A stretch of 46,076 nt of DNA from Oscillospiraceae bacterium (GCA_017403885.1 JAFRDM010000078.1:1-46076), one strand, 5' to 3'; counted from the first letter of the stretch, positions 15,839-23,123 are shown. The notes: generated by a model from the letters alone, not told the origin. Made by a program: numbers and translations.

Positions 15839-16978
15839 ATGTTCAGACTGGATGAAGAGCATCTGGAGCTTCAGGCTTCCTTTAAAGAATTTGCGGAAAA
15901 TGAGATCAAGCCCCTGGCCAAGGAGATCGACGAGACCGAACGCTTCCCCCTTGAGAGTGTGAAGAAGATGGCCGAGATGGGCATGATGGGCCTGCCCATC
16001 CCCGAGGACTACGGCGGCAGCGGCATCGACCAGCTCGGCTACGTGCTGGAGATCGAGGAGCTGGCGAAGGTCTGCGCGACCACGGCGATCATCGTCTCCG
16101 CCCACACCTCTCTCTGCTGCTGGCCGATCCTCAAGTTCGGCACCGAGGAGCAGAAGCAGAAGTATCTTGTGCCTCTGGCCCGCGGCGAAAAGCTCGGCGC
16201 TTTCGCGCTGACCGAGCCCAGCGCCGGGACCGACGCCTCCATGCAGAAGTCCACGGCCGTTCTCGACGGCGACAGCTATGTCCTCAACGGCAGCAAAATC
16301 TTCATCACCAACGCCGGCGCGGCGGACGTCTTCATCGTCTTTGCCATGACGGACAAGGAGCAGGGGACCCGCGGCATCTCCGCCTTTATCGTCGAGCGCG
16401 ATATGCCCGGCTTCAGCATGTCCAAGCCGGAGAACAAGATGGGTCTGCGCGCCTCCTCCACCTGCGAGCTGATCTTCGACAACGTCCGCATCCCGAAGGA
16501 AAATCTGCTCGGCCAGGAGGGCAAGGGCTTCAAGATCGCGATGGCGACTCTTGACGGCGGCCGTATCGGCGTGGCCGCGCAGGCCACCGGCATCGCGCAG
16601 GGCGCGATCGACGAGGCCGTGAAGTACACGGCCGAGCGCATCCAGTTTGGCCGCCGCATCTCTCAGTTCCAGAACACGCAGTTTACGCTGGCCGATATGC
16701 AGACGAAGACGGACGCCGCCCGCCTGCTGGTATGGCGCGCCGCCGCGGCCGAGCAGGACGGCCTTCCCTACACGGCGCCCGCCGCCATGGCAAAGCTTTT
16801 TGCCGCGGAGACCGCCTCCTACGTTACCAACCGCGCGGTACAGCTTTTCGGCGGCTACGGCTACTCGAAGGACTACCCCGTGGAGCGCATGATGCGCGAC
16901 GCAAAAGTGACCGAAATCTACGAAGGCACCAGCGAAGTGCAGAAGATGGTCATTTCCGGCTTCATGGGTGTGAAGTAA
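15839..16978 (+). CDS. Acyl-CoA dehydrogenase
   Basis: A 379-residue FAD enzyme of normal family length. ATG 15839 follows AAAAGGAG and is preferred to an upstream TTG at 15821. Domains in order are an N-terminal helical domain, a middle beta domain with [17 protein letters not shown] and FITNAGAAD, and a C-terminal helical domain with [19 protein letters not shown] and [20 protein letters not shown]. The catalytic Glu is the one in IYEGTSEVQ. It oxidises a short or medium acyl-CoA to the 2-enoyl-CoA, passing electrons to the EtfAB encoded immediately after. The product is the substrate type of the MaoC hydratase at 4000. Confidence 0.93.
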   Translation: MFRLDEEHLELQASFKEFAENEIKPLAKEIDETERFPLESVKKMAEMGMMGLPIPEDYGGSGIDQLGYVLEIEELAKVCATTAIIVSAHTSLCCWPILKFGTEEQKQKYLVPLARGEKLGAFALTEPSAGTDASMQKSTAVLDGDSYVLNGSKIFITNAGAADVFIVFAMTDKEQGTRGISAFIVERDMPGFSMSKPENKMGLRASSTCELIFDNVRIPKENLLGQEGKGFKIAMATLDGGRIGVAAQATGIAQGAIDEAVKYTAERIQFGRRISQFQNTQFTLADMQTKTDAARLLVWRAAAAEQDGLPYTAPAAMAKLFAAETASYVTNRAVQLFGGYGYSKDYPVERMMRDAKVTEIYEGTSEVQKMVISGFMGVK

Positions 16979-16988
16979 GGGAAACGGC

Positions 16989-17774
16989 ATGAAGATTCTG
17001 GTATTTGTCAAGCAGGTCCCCGACACAGACGACGTCAAGCTCGATCCCAAGACCGGCAACCTGCGCCGCGACGGGGTCAAGAGCATGATGAATCCCATGG
17101 ACGCCAACGCGATCGAAGCCGCGCTTCAGCTCAGGGAGAAGCACGGCGGAAGCGTCTGCGTCGTCACGATGGGTCTGCCGATGGCGACCGAGGTGCAGAA
17201 AAAGGCGCTCGGCATGGGCTGCGACGAGGCATATCTGCTTTCGGACCGTCCTTTCGGCGGCGCGGATACGCTTGCGACCTCCTATACGCTGGCCAAGGCG
17301 GCGGAGAAGATCGGCGGCTATGATCTGCTGCTCTTCGGGCGTCTCGCGACCGACGGCGACACGGCGCAGACCGGGCCGGCCGTGGCGGCACAGCTCGGTA
17401 TCCCGCAGATCAGCCTGGCCTCTTCCATCGCTGTCGAGGACGGCTGGGTATATTGTGACCGCGATCTCGGCGACACGGTGCAGCGCGTCCGCGCGAAACT
17501 GCCCGCCGTCGTCACGGTCAACGGCGGGATCAACAAGCCGCGTTACGCCACGCCCATCAACATCATGCGCGCGCAGAAAAAGCCGCGCACGACCTGGACG
17601 GCGGCGGATCTCGGCTGCGATATGACGAAGATCGGAACGCCCGGCTCTCCCTCTTCGACAAAAAAGGTCTTCGAGCCGGAGAAGCGAAACACCGATACGC
17701 AGTATCTGACGGGCAGCCCGGAGGATATGGCCAGGGCGCTGGCGGACCTGCTCGAAAACGAGCATCTGCTTTGA
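16989..17774 (+). CDS. etfB: Electron transfer flavoprotein beta subunit
   Basis: A 261-residue EtfB starting 10 bases after the dehydrogenase. It has N-terminal MKILVFVKQVPDTDDVKLD, the nucleotide-binding part NPMDANAIEAALQLRE and GRLATDGDTAQTGPAVAAQLG, and the ETF-beta signature region around LPAVVTVNGGINKPRYAT. It forms the heterodimer with EtfA, accepting electrons from the acyl-CoA dehydrogenase. Clostridial Etf complexes may bifurcate electrons to ferredoxin; sequence alone does not decide this here. Confidence 0.93.
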   Translation: MKILVFVKQVPDTDDVKLDPKTGNLRRDGVKSMMNPMDANAIEAALQLREKHGGSVCVVTMGLPMATEVQKKALGMGCDEAYLLSDRPFGGADTLATSYTLAKAAEKIGGYDLLLFGRLATDGDTAQTGPAVAAQLGIPQISLASSIAVEDGWVYCDRDLGDTVQRVRAKLPAVVTVNGGINKPRYATPINIMRAQKKPRTTWTAADLGCDMTKIGTPGSPSSTKKVFEPEKRNTDTQYLTGSPEDMARALADLLENEHLL

Positions 17775-17788
17775 GAGGCGGTGGGAAT

Positions 17789-18784
17789 ATGAAATCGGAT
17801 TATCAGGGAATCTGGGTCTTTGCCGAACAGGAAAACGGCAAGCTGCACCCCACCGTGCTCGAGCTGCTGGCAAAATCCAAAGAGCTGCAAAAGCATAACG
17901 GCGAGAAGATCACCGCCGTTCTGCTCGGCGCGGACGTCTCGGCGCTTGCCGACACGCTCTTCTCTTACGGCGCGGACGCCGTCCTGCTGTGCGAAAACGA
18001 AGCGCTCCGCAGCTACAGCGCACGGCCGTATCAGAAGGCGCTGACACAGCTTTCCGAAAAGTACAGGCCGTCGATCATCCTGTACGGTGCTACGCCGCTG
18101 GGCCGTGATCTGGCTCCGCGCGTGATGGTCTCGCTCGACACCGGCCTGACCGCGGATGCGATCGACCTCGGCTTTGACGAGGATGGCGTGTTCTATCAGA
18201 CGACGCCCGGATACGGCGGTAAGATCCTTGCTCACATCGTCATTTTGGAGCGCCGTCCGCAGATGGCCACAGTCCACGCACAGATCTGTTCGCCAATTGA
18301 GCCGATTGCCGATGCGTCCGGTGAGCTGATCGTGGAAAAGCTCAACATTGAGCCGGACGGTGATTACGAGGTTCTGGAGACACGCAGCGCGGAGAAGAGC
18401 GGCGAATCTCTTGCGGAAGCAAAAGTCGTTGTGGCAGGTGGCCGTGGCGTAAAGACCGAGGAAGATCTTGCCATGCTGCGAGAATTGGCTGATCTTTTGG
18501 GCGGGCAGTTGGCTTCTTCACGCCCGCTTGTGGACAACGGTATGCTGCCGCATGACCGTCAGATCGGCCAGAGCGGCGCGACCGTCAGCCCGGACTTGAT
18601 GCTCAACATCGCGATCTCCGGCTCGGTCCAGTATCAGCTCGGTATGCAGAAGGCCAAATGTATCGTGGCGATCAACCAATCTGAGGACGCGCCGATCTAC
18701 GACATCGCGCACATCGGTGCTGTCACAGATTACAAAAAACTCGTTCCCGCGCTGATCGCGAAGATCAAAGCGAGAAAACAGTAA
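17789..18784 (+). CDS. etfA: Electron transfer flavoprotein alpha subunit
   Basis: A 331-residue EtfA. ATG 17789 follows GAGGCGGTGGG and is preferred to a TTG at 17771 that overlaps etfB. The N-terminal domain starts GIWVFAEQENGKLHPTVLEL. The C-terminal FAD domain is intact, with VAGGRGVKTEEDLAMLRELA, ASRPLVDNGMLPHDRQIGQS and IAISGSVQYQLGMQKAKCIVAINQ. No N-terminal ferredoxin domain is fused. It ends the operon, and a strong terminator follows. Confidence 0.93.
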   Translation: MKSDYQGIWVFAEQENGKLHPTVLELLAKSKELQKHNGEKITAVLLGADVSALADTLFSYGADAVLLCENEALRSYSARPYQKALTQLSEKYRPSIILYGATPLGRDLAPRVMVSLDTGLTADAIDLGFDEDGVFYQTTPGYGGKILAHIVILERRPQMATVHAQICSPIEPIADASGELIVEKLNIEPDGDYEVLETRSAEKSGESLAEAKVVVAGGRGVKTEEDLAMLRELADLLGGQLASSRPLVDNGMLPHDRQIGQSGATVSPDLMLNIAISGSVQYQLGMQKAKCIVAINQSEDAPIYDIAHIGAVTDYKKLVPALIAKIKARKQ

Positions 18785-18802
18785 AACCCAATCGTTTTCA
18801 GC

Positions 18803-18836
18803 AAAGATGCCGTGCCAACAGACACGGCATCTTTTT
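18803..18836 (+). terminator. Terminator of the acd-etfBA unit
   Basis: A 12-bp perfect stem AAAGATGCCGTG (18803-18814) / CACGGCATCTTT (18823-18834) continuing into TTTTT. It lies 18 bases after the etfA stop. Confidence 0.9.
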
Positions 18837-18853
18837 GCTGTACAGAAAGAAAA

Positions 18854-18868
18854 GAAACAAAAAGTTTC
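18854..18868. promoter_or_regulatory. Inverted repeat GAAAC-N5-GTTTC upstream of the LexA-like gene
   Basis: GAAAC AAAAA GTTTC lies just upstream of the -35 box. The same half-sites recur at 18887-18923, so these are probably operators of the LexA-like repressor itself. Confidence 0.55.
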
Positions 18869-18877
18869 AAACTGGGC

Positions 18878-18906
18878 TTGACACGGATTGTTTCATGTGA
18901 TACTAT
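18878..18906 (+). promoter_or_regulatory. Promoter of the LexA-like gene, with operator across the -10 box
   Basis: TTGACA (18878-18883), 17 bases, TACTAT (18901-18906). An inverted repeat ATTGTTTC (18887-18894) / GAAACAAT (18916-18923) is centred on the -10 box. This points to strong autorepression. Confidence 0.8.
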
Positions 18907-18943
18907 AGCACTAGCGAAACAATTTGTTTTAAGTGAGGGCTCT

Positions 18944-19549
18944 ATGAAAAAAGACGCATCCAAAAAAGCTGTTATCGCTGAATATATCGACAAGCACTTC
19001 TGCGAAAATGACGAGATCCCTTCCGTGCGGGATATCGTCGAAGGGACGGGAATTCCGCTCTCGACGGTGCACCGTTATCTCATCTCCATGCGCGAAGATG
19101 GATCGCTGGATTATTCCGGCCGCCGCACCGCGCGCACGAAGATGATGGAGGACGCCGCGCCGATCCACGCGCTGCAAGTACTTGGAACGGTCGCCTGCGG
19201 CCCCGGCCAGGAAGAGGAACAGCGCTTTATTGAATATATCCGTATGCCGGAATCGCTGGTGGAAAAGGGAGATTACTTCGCGCTGATTGCCAAAGGTGAA
19301 AGCATGATCGGCGCGGGTATCTTCCCCGGGGATTATGTGTTCGTGAAACGGCAGCAGACAGCCAACGAGGGCGATCTCGTCATCGCGCTGTTCGACGGGA
19401 AGAACAATCTGAAAAAGCTCGGCTTCGATCAAAATAAGAAAAAGTACATCCTTCACTCCTGCAATCCCGATACGAAAACCTATCCGGATATTATCGTAGA
19501 TGAATTGCAGATCCAGGGCGTGGTGAAGGGATCGTATCATAAGCATTGA
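18944..19549 (+). CDS. LexA-like self-cleaving repressor (S24 peptidase family)
   Basis: A 201-residue protein. ATG 18944 follows GTGAGGG; an in-frame start at 18812 would lie upstream of the promoter. Residues 1-60 form a winged helix of LexA type, with IPSVRDIVEGTGIPLSTVHR. The cleavage region reads LGTVACGPGQEEE, giving Cys-Gly as in UmuD rather than the Ala-Gly usual in LexA. The catalytic Ser is in AKGESMIGAGIFPGD and the Lys in DGKNNLKKLGF. It should repress its own gene and others, and be released on DNA damage. It stands directly before a recombinase remnant, so it may belong to a mobile element rather than be the chromosomal LexA. Confidence 0.85.
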   Translation: MKKDASKKAVIAEYIDKHFCENDEIPSVRDIVEGTGIPLSTVHRYLISMREDGSLDYSGRRTARTKMMEDAAPIHALQVLGTVACGPGQEEEQRFIEYIRMPESLVEKGDYFALIAKGESMIGAGIFPGDYVFVKRQQTANEGDLVIALFDGKNNLKKLGFDQNKKKYILHSCNPDTKTYPDIIVDELQIQGVVKGSYHKH

Positions 19550-19552
19550 TCG

Positions 19553-19803
19553 CGGAGGAACAAGAACGAAATTGAAAAACCAAATCGCGGAAAGCAGAAT
19601 TGACGGAAGAAAAGCAGACCGTCGAGGACGCGCAGAAATGGGTCGAGCTGATCAAGCAGATCGGTGTCCCCAAAGAACTGACCGCGGAACTCCTGAATAC
19701 GCTGATCGAGAAGATTTTGGTCCATGAAGCAACGGAAGACGACTTCGGCTTCCGGCAGCAGGAAATCGAAATCATCTTCCGTTTCGTTGGCAAGATCGAC
19801 TAA
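19553..19803 (+). pseudogene. Remnant of a TnpX-type large serine recombinase (C-terminal end)
   Basis: The region 19600-19803 encodes AQKWVELIKQIGVPKELTAE, then LLNTLIEKILVHEATEDDFG and a final RFVGKID. This is the typical C-terminal end (DUF4368-like) of large serine recombinases of the Tn4451/TnpX group. Upstream, NKNEIEK (19559-19579) is in another frame, and KSRKAELTEEK continues the coiled coil in the main frame after an indel near 19580. The catalytic N-terminal domains are absent; the LexA-like stop is only a few bases upstream. It is therefore a truncated and frameshifted relic of a lost element. Confidence 0.8.
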
Positions 19804-19836
19804 GTTGTAAAAGAGTATCCTTAACGAAATGAAACC

Positions 19837-19861
19837 GGTATCTTTCGATACCCTCTTTTTT
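19837..19861 (+). terminator. Hairpin with T run after the recombinase remnant
   Basis: GGTATC (19837-19842) TTTC GATACC (19847-19852), then CTCTTTTTT. It is short but has a good T tract on the plus strand. Confidence 0.6.
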
Positions 19862-19975
19862 GCACGAGCAACTGTGTTCGAACCGGCGGCCGCAGCGGCG
19901 ATAAACGCCGCCACGGCCGCAAAGCGGCCATGATTGAATTGCAAGAGGCCGCTGGTTCGTACCGGTACACAGATT
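19862..19975. repeat. tRNA-derived palindromic element, copy A
   Basis: This is a roughly 110-base element whose ends are inverted T-arm-like sequences: CGAACCGGCGGCC at the left and GGCCGCTGGTTCG at the right, with a GC-rich core (GCGGCCGCAGCGGCG, GCCGCCACGGCCGC). Copy B at 20015-20128 is about 80 percent alike over its length. The end sequences resemble the 3' half of the tRNA-Pro gene at 20168-20243. No protein-coding content is credible. Confidence 0.7.
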
Positions 19976-19978
19976 AAC

Positions 19979-20012
19979 AAAATGCAGACCATCAAATGAT
20001 GGTCTGCATTTT
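19979..20012 (-). terminator. Hairpin terminator between palindromic elements A and B
   Basis: A 16-bp perfect stem AAAATGCAGACCATCA / TGATGGTCTGCATTTT with a 2-base centre. On the minus strand it directly follows the CCA-like end of element B, as a tRNA terminator would. Confidence 0.7.
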
Positions 20013-20014
20013 GT

Positions 20015-20128
20015 TGGTCCGAGTGACTAGATTCGAACTAGCGGCCGCAGCGGCACACATGCCGCCACGGCCGCCTTGCGGCCATTGATTAAATTGCAAG
20101 AGGCCGCTAGTTCGATCCGGTGCACGAA
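20015..20128. repeat. tRNA-derived palindromic element, copy B
   Basis: The left end (20017-20047) is nearly identical, in the same orientation, to the 3' end of tRNA-Pro, including the T-loop and the CCA. The right end carries CAAGAGGCCGCTAGTTCGA, 19 bases identical to the same tRNA in the opposite orientation. The inner arms CGAACTAGCGGCC and GGCCGCTAGTTCG are perfectly complementary. Relative to copy A, some arm differences are paired, for example AACTAG/CTAGTT versus AACCGG/CTGGTT. Confidence 0.75.
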
Positions 20129-20130
20129 TG

Positions 20131-20168
20131 AAAATACGGGCTGTCCCAAATGGGACAACCCGTATTTT
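20131..20168 (-). terminator. Terminator of the tRNA-Pro gene
   Basis: An 18-bp stem (20131-20148 with 20151-20168), with one position that pairs as G-U in the minus-strand RNA, begins at the tRNA 3' end and ends in TTTT on the minus strand. Confidence 0.75.
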
Positions 20169-20243
20169 GGTCCGAGTGACTAGATTCGAACTAGCGGCCT
20201 CTTGAACCCCATTCAAGCGCGCTACCAACTGCGCTACACCCGG
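20168..20243 (-). tRNA. tRNA-Pro (anticodon GGG)
   Basis: Seventy-six bases with encoded CCA. On the minus strand: acceptor CCGGGTG pairs with CACTCGG (one G-U), D-arm GCGCAGTTGGTAGCGC, anticodon arm CTTGA-ATGGGGT-TCAAG with GGG at positions 34-36, and T-arm CTAG-TTCGAAT-CTAG, then ACCA. Promoter and terminator are both visible. The two palindromic elements downstream contain copies of its 3' half. Confidence 0.93.
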
Positions 20244-20273
20244 AAATGCGCTTTTCTCTATCGGCGCTCAAAT

Positions 20274-20302
20274 ATAATAGCACACAGAAGGAAAAAATGC
20301 AA
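20274..20302 (-). promoter_or_regulatory. Promoter of tRNA-Pro
   Basis: On the minus strand TTGCAT (complement of 20297-20302), 17 bases, TATTAT (complement of 20274-20279), about 30 bases before the tRNA 5' end. Confidence 0.65.
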
Positions 20303-20321
20303 GCCTTTTTTCCCTTTTAGT

Positions 20322-20353
20322 GAAAAAACACGGGGCGGATGACCGCCCCGTGC
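20322..20353 (-). terminator. Terminator of the AGCS symporter gene
   Basis: A 10-bp stem CACGGGGCGG (20329-20338) / CCGCCCCGTG (20343-20352), followed on the minus strand by TTTTTT. Confidence 0.85.
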
Positions 20354-20366
20354 AGCTGCTGCATCT

Positions 20367-21782
20367 TTACTTGTCTTTCAGCTTGTCGGATGAAAAGTGC
20401 TCCTTTGTCAGCTTGACTACTACGCCGCTCAGACCGATGAGCGCGATGAGGTTCGGGATTGCCATGAGGCCGTTGAGGGTATCCGCAATATCCCAGGCGA
20501 GGCCGGAACCCATCTGGCAGCCGATCAATGTGATGATGATGTAGATCATATAGTAGGGCTTGATGCACTTGGGCGTCTTAAAGATATACTCGCAACAGCG
20601 CGAGCCATAGAGCGCCCAGCTCAGGATCGTGGACAGCGCGAAAAGGGAGATGCCAAGCGCAACGATGATGGCACCGAGCTTGTTGCCGAGGATAGTGCCG
20701 AAGGCGCCTGCGATGATGGAGTTGCCGCCCTTGACGCCGAACTCCCAGTTGACACCGCCGGAGTAGAAGGCGCTCAGGATGGTCAGGCCGGTGAGAGAGC
20801 AAATGACGATGGTGTCCATGAAGACTTCAAAGATTCCGTAGAGGCCCTGCTTGACAGGGTTGGTCTCGGAAGAGGCGGCATGCGCGATTGGGGCGGAGCC
20901 GAGGCCTGCCTCGTTAGAAAAGACGCCTCGTTTGACACCCCATGTAATACAAGTCTTGATGGCCGCGCCTGCAGCGCCGCCGATGACAGCATGGGGAGTA
21001 AAAGCATACTGAAAGATGCTGCCGAAGACCTTGCCAATGGAGCCGATGTTTCCGAAGATGACAATGAGGCAAGAGAGAATATAGATGATGGACATGAACG
21101 GGACGAGCTTCTCGGTAACGCTGCCCAGACGCTTGATGCCGCCGATCAGCGTGGCGCCGCTGATGGCCGCTATGATGATGCCGATGACCCAGTTGACAGT
21201 CGTCGCGCCGGAAAAACCGGGACTGAAGGTGATGATGGCGGCATTGATGGCGTCAGTGATGTTGTTCACCTGCACGGCGTTGCCGATGCCGAAAGCCGCA
21301 AGTGCACCGAAGATACAGAAGAGAATGGCGAGCCAATTCCAATTCTTCCCCAGACCATTCTTGATGTAGTACATCGGTCCGCCGACCCAGTCGCCGTCCT
21401 TGTTGCGCTCGCGGTACTTAATGGCGAGCACGACCTCGGAGAATTTGGTGCACATACCGATGAGGGCGGTGATCCACAGCCAGAAGATGGAGCCCGGGCC
21501 GCCGAGCGTGACAGCCGCAATGACACCGGAGATGTTGCCGGTACCGACGGTCGCTGCCAAGGCGGTGGTGACGGCCTGGAAGGGTGTGACCTCACCCTTG
21601 CCCGCCGTATGGCCCTTGAAAATCTTGCCCAGGGTGTTGCGCATCGCATAGCCGAACTTGCGGAACTGAATGAATCCGGTCATGACGCTGAGAACCACGC
21701 CCGCGCCAACCAGAAGAACGAGCATAGGGATGCCCCAAACGATGCCGTTGACTGCATCATTGATTCTTGCCAGCCACTCCAT
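20367..21782 (-). CDS. Sodium:alanine/glycine symporter (AGCS family)
   Basis: A 471-residue membrane protein. ATG 21782 follows GAGAGGG; longer in-frame starts would run into the structured leader. Family motifs are FIQFRKFGYAMRNTLGKIF, PFQAVTTALAATVGTGNISG (the AGCS signature GTGN), EVVLAIKYRERNKDGDWVGG and GVFSNEAGLGSAPIAHAASS. About ten hydrophobic segments are seen. It should import alanine or glycine with Na+. The long leader resembles a glycine riboswitch, which favours glycine as a main substrate. Confidence 0.92.
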   Translation of the reverse strand: MEWLARINDAVNGIVWGIPMLVLLVGAGVVLSVMTGFIQFRKFGYAMRNTLGKIFKGHTAGKGEVTPFQAVTTALAATVGTGNISGVIAAVTLGGPGSIFWLWITALIGMCTKFSEVVLAIKYRERNKDGDWVGGPMYYIKNGLGKNWNWLAILFCIFGALAAFGIGNAVQVNNITDAINAAIITFSPGFSGATTVNWVIGIIIAAISGATLIGGIKRLGSVTEKLVPFMSIIYILSCLIVIFGNIGSIGKVFGSIFQYAFTPHAVIGGAAGAAIKTCITWGVKRGVFSNEAGLGSAPIAHAASSETNPVKQGLYGIFEVFMDTIVICSLTGLTILSAFYSGGVNWEFGVKGGNSIIAGAFGTILGNKLGAIIVALGISLFALSTILSWALYGSRCCEYIFKTPKCIKPYYMIYIIITLIGCQMGSGLAWDIADTLNGLMAIPNLIALIGLSGVVVKLTKEHFSSDKLKDK

Positions 21783-21899
21783 AATTTTTCCCTCTCTTTT
21801 CTGTTTTTCACGTTTTCCGGCGTGAGTTCGCACACAGGGAATCAGCGAAGTTGCCACTGCCTGTACATGAATACAAGACGCGCGCCTTCCGCACCGGGG

Positions 21900-22010
21900 G
21901 AACTCGAACAGAAGCACCCAGCTCTGCCTGTTATGCAGATGTGCCCTGCTCTTTTGCCTGAAGATATCCCTTCGCGGCACGAGGTCCTGCATCTTCAGCG
22001 TTCACATAGG
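21900..22010 (-). ncRNA. Probable glycine riboswitch in the symporter leader
   Basis: The leader RNA (minus strand) contains GAAGATGCAGG, GTGCCGCGAAGGG, then ATCTTCAGGCAAAAGAGCAG and GGGCAC. GAAGAT (complement of 21991-21996) pairs with ATCTTC (complement of 21960-21965). The TCAGGCAAAAG-GCAGGGC string closely resembles the conserved glycine aptamer core CTCTCAGGCAAAAGGACAG, and GCCGCGAAGG resembles GCCGAAGG. A further 90 bases upstream are structured and could be a degenerate first aptamer. A covariance-model search is needed to settle this. Confidence 0.55.
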
Positions 22011-22105
22011 AGCGGACCGCGCCGGAGTGCGAACCCTTCTCTGCGGTAGGCCCCGTCCGTGAAGCGTCACATCCCCGCAGCCGCGCAGTGCTTGCGTATG
22101 CACAC

Positions 22106-22134
22106 AATTTAGCATAGATTTCTCCGCAGAGCAA
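22106..22134 (-). promoter_or_regulatory. Promoter of the AGCS symporter
   Basis: On the minus strand TTGCTC (complement of 22129-22134), 17 bases, TAAATT (complement of 22106-22111). Transcription from here gives a leader of about 315 bases, enough for a riboswitch. Confidence 0.5.
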
Positions 22135-22183
22135 GTGTTATTTTCAATAGCTGTTTGTGCGTCGGGACGACTTTTGAGGATGG

Positions 22184-22212
22184 TTGAATAATGATTTGGA
22201 ACGTGTTATAAT
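22184..22212 (+). promoter_or_regulatory. Promoter of the GtrA-like gene
   Basis: TTGAAT (22184-22189), 17 bases, TATAAT (22207-22212). The expected RNA start is only about 10 bases before ATG 22229, so the 5' leader is very short. Confidence 0.75.
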
Positions 22213-22228
22213 ACATCGAGGTAAGCAT

Positions 22229-22663
22229 ATGAAAATGATCGATAACACCATTCCGAAATTTCTTTTGACGGGCGTGATCAACACGCTTGTCGGCGCATCC
22301 GTCATGTTTCTGCTGTATAATCTGGCGGGCTGCTCGTACTGGCTCAGCTCGGCGGCGAACTATCTCGTCGGCGGGACGGTGAGTTTTTTCCTGAATAAAT
22401 ATTTCACCTTTAAAAACCGCGAGCGCTCCTGGGCGCAGGTCCTGCGCTTCGCGCTGACGGTCGCCGTCTGTTGGCTGATCGCCTACGGGATCGCCAAGCC
22501 GCTCACGCTGCGGCTGCTCTCCGGCATGGGGGAAAAGCTGCAGACAAACGCCGCGATGGTCGTCGGCATGGGGCTGTACACGGTGCTGAATTATCTCGGG
22601 CAGAGGTTCTTTGCCTTCAAAACAACGACGCAGGAGGACGCGGATGATCACGTGGCTGACTGA
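22229..22663 (+). CDS. GtrA-like membrane protein
   Basis: A 144-residue protein with four hydrophobic segments, typical of GtrA (PF04138). It has FLLTGVINTLVGASVMFLLY at the start, then SAANYLVGGTVSFFLNKYFTF, the best family signature, and a final NYLGQRFFAFK. ATG 22229 is used because an upstream in-frame start lies in the promoter. GtrA proteins help move undecaprenyl-linked sugars across the membrane in cell-surface polysaccharide modification. It overlaps the next gene by 20 bases. Confidence 0.85.
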   Translation: MKMIDNTIPKFLLTGVINTLVGASVMFLLYNLAGCSYWLSSAANYLVGGTVSFFLNKYFTFKNRERSWAQVLRFALTVAVCWLIAYGIAKPLTLRLLSGMGEKLQTNAAMVVGMGLYTVLNYLGQRFFAFKTTTQEDADDHVAD

Positions 22664-23123
22664 TACGACGATCGGGAAAATGACGATGACCTTTCTGATC
22701 TCGATGCTCCCCGTTGTCGAGCTCAGACTGGGCCTGCCGTACGGAATCGCGATCGGGCTGAATTACCCGCTGGCGCTGCTCTCGGCGATCGTGGGGAATC
22801 TGCTCCCCGTACCGTTCATCATCTTGTTCATCAAAAATTTTCTGATCTTTCTGCGCAGAAAGCTGAAAAGGCTCGACGGCTTCGTTACCCGGATCGAGGA
22901 AAACGCGCACCTCAAAAGCGAGGTCGTCAAGAAATACGGCTCTATCGGGCTATGTCTGCTCGTCGCGATCCCGCTGCCCGGTACCGGCGCATGGACGGGC
23001 GCGCTCGTAGCGGCGCTGATGGGGATGGAGCTCCGGCGCGCGATGCCCTCGATCGTCATCGGCGTGCTGATCGCCGCGGCCATCATGACGGGCGTCACCT
23101 TCGGCGTGATCCGGCTGGTATAA
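22644..23123 (+). CDS. Small multidrug export-like (Sm_multidrug_ex) membrane protein
   Basis: A 159-residue protein; ATG 22644 follows CAGGAGG (22631-22637) inside the gtrA-like gene. It carries the pattern of family PF06695: MTFLISMLPVVELRLGLPYG, then PFIILFIKNFLIFLRRKLKR, then CLLVAIPLPGTGAWTGALVA. It is related to DedA-like proteins, with re-entrant PLPGTGAW loop. Export function is a historical label; lipid-related transport is also possible. Confidence 0.82.
   Translation: MITWLTDTTIGKMTMTFLISMLPVVELRLGLPYGIAIGLNYPLALLSAIVGNLLPVPFIILFIKNFLIFLRRKLKRLDGFVTRIEENAHLKSEVVKKYGSIGLCLLVAIPLPGTGAWTGALVAALMGMELRRAMPSIVIGVLIAAAIMTGVTFGVIRLV

Noticed and set aside
18812-18943. Longer N-terminus for the LexA-like protein from 18812
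   Set aside because: It would begin within the etfA terminator and upstream of the gene's own promoter.
19537-20228. Minus-strand frames containing SSNLVTRT and RTSGLLQFN
   Set aside because: These peptides come from translating tRNA T-arm sequence and the palindromic elements; they are well-known false proteins.
20397-22049. A 550-codon open frame on the plus strand opposite the AGCS symporter
   Set aside because: It is the antisense of a clear membrane transporter. Its translation is Asp/Gly/Arg-rich low-complexity sequence with no domain, a common artefact in GC-rich DNA.
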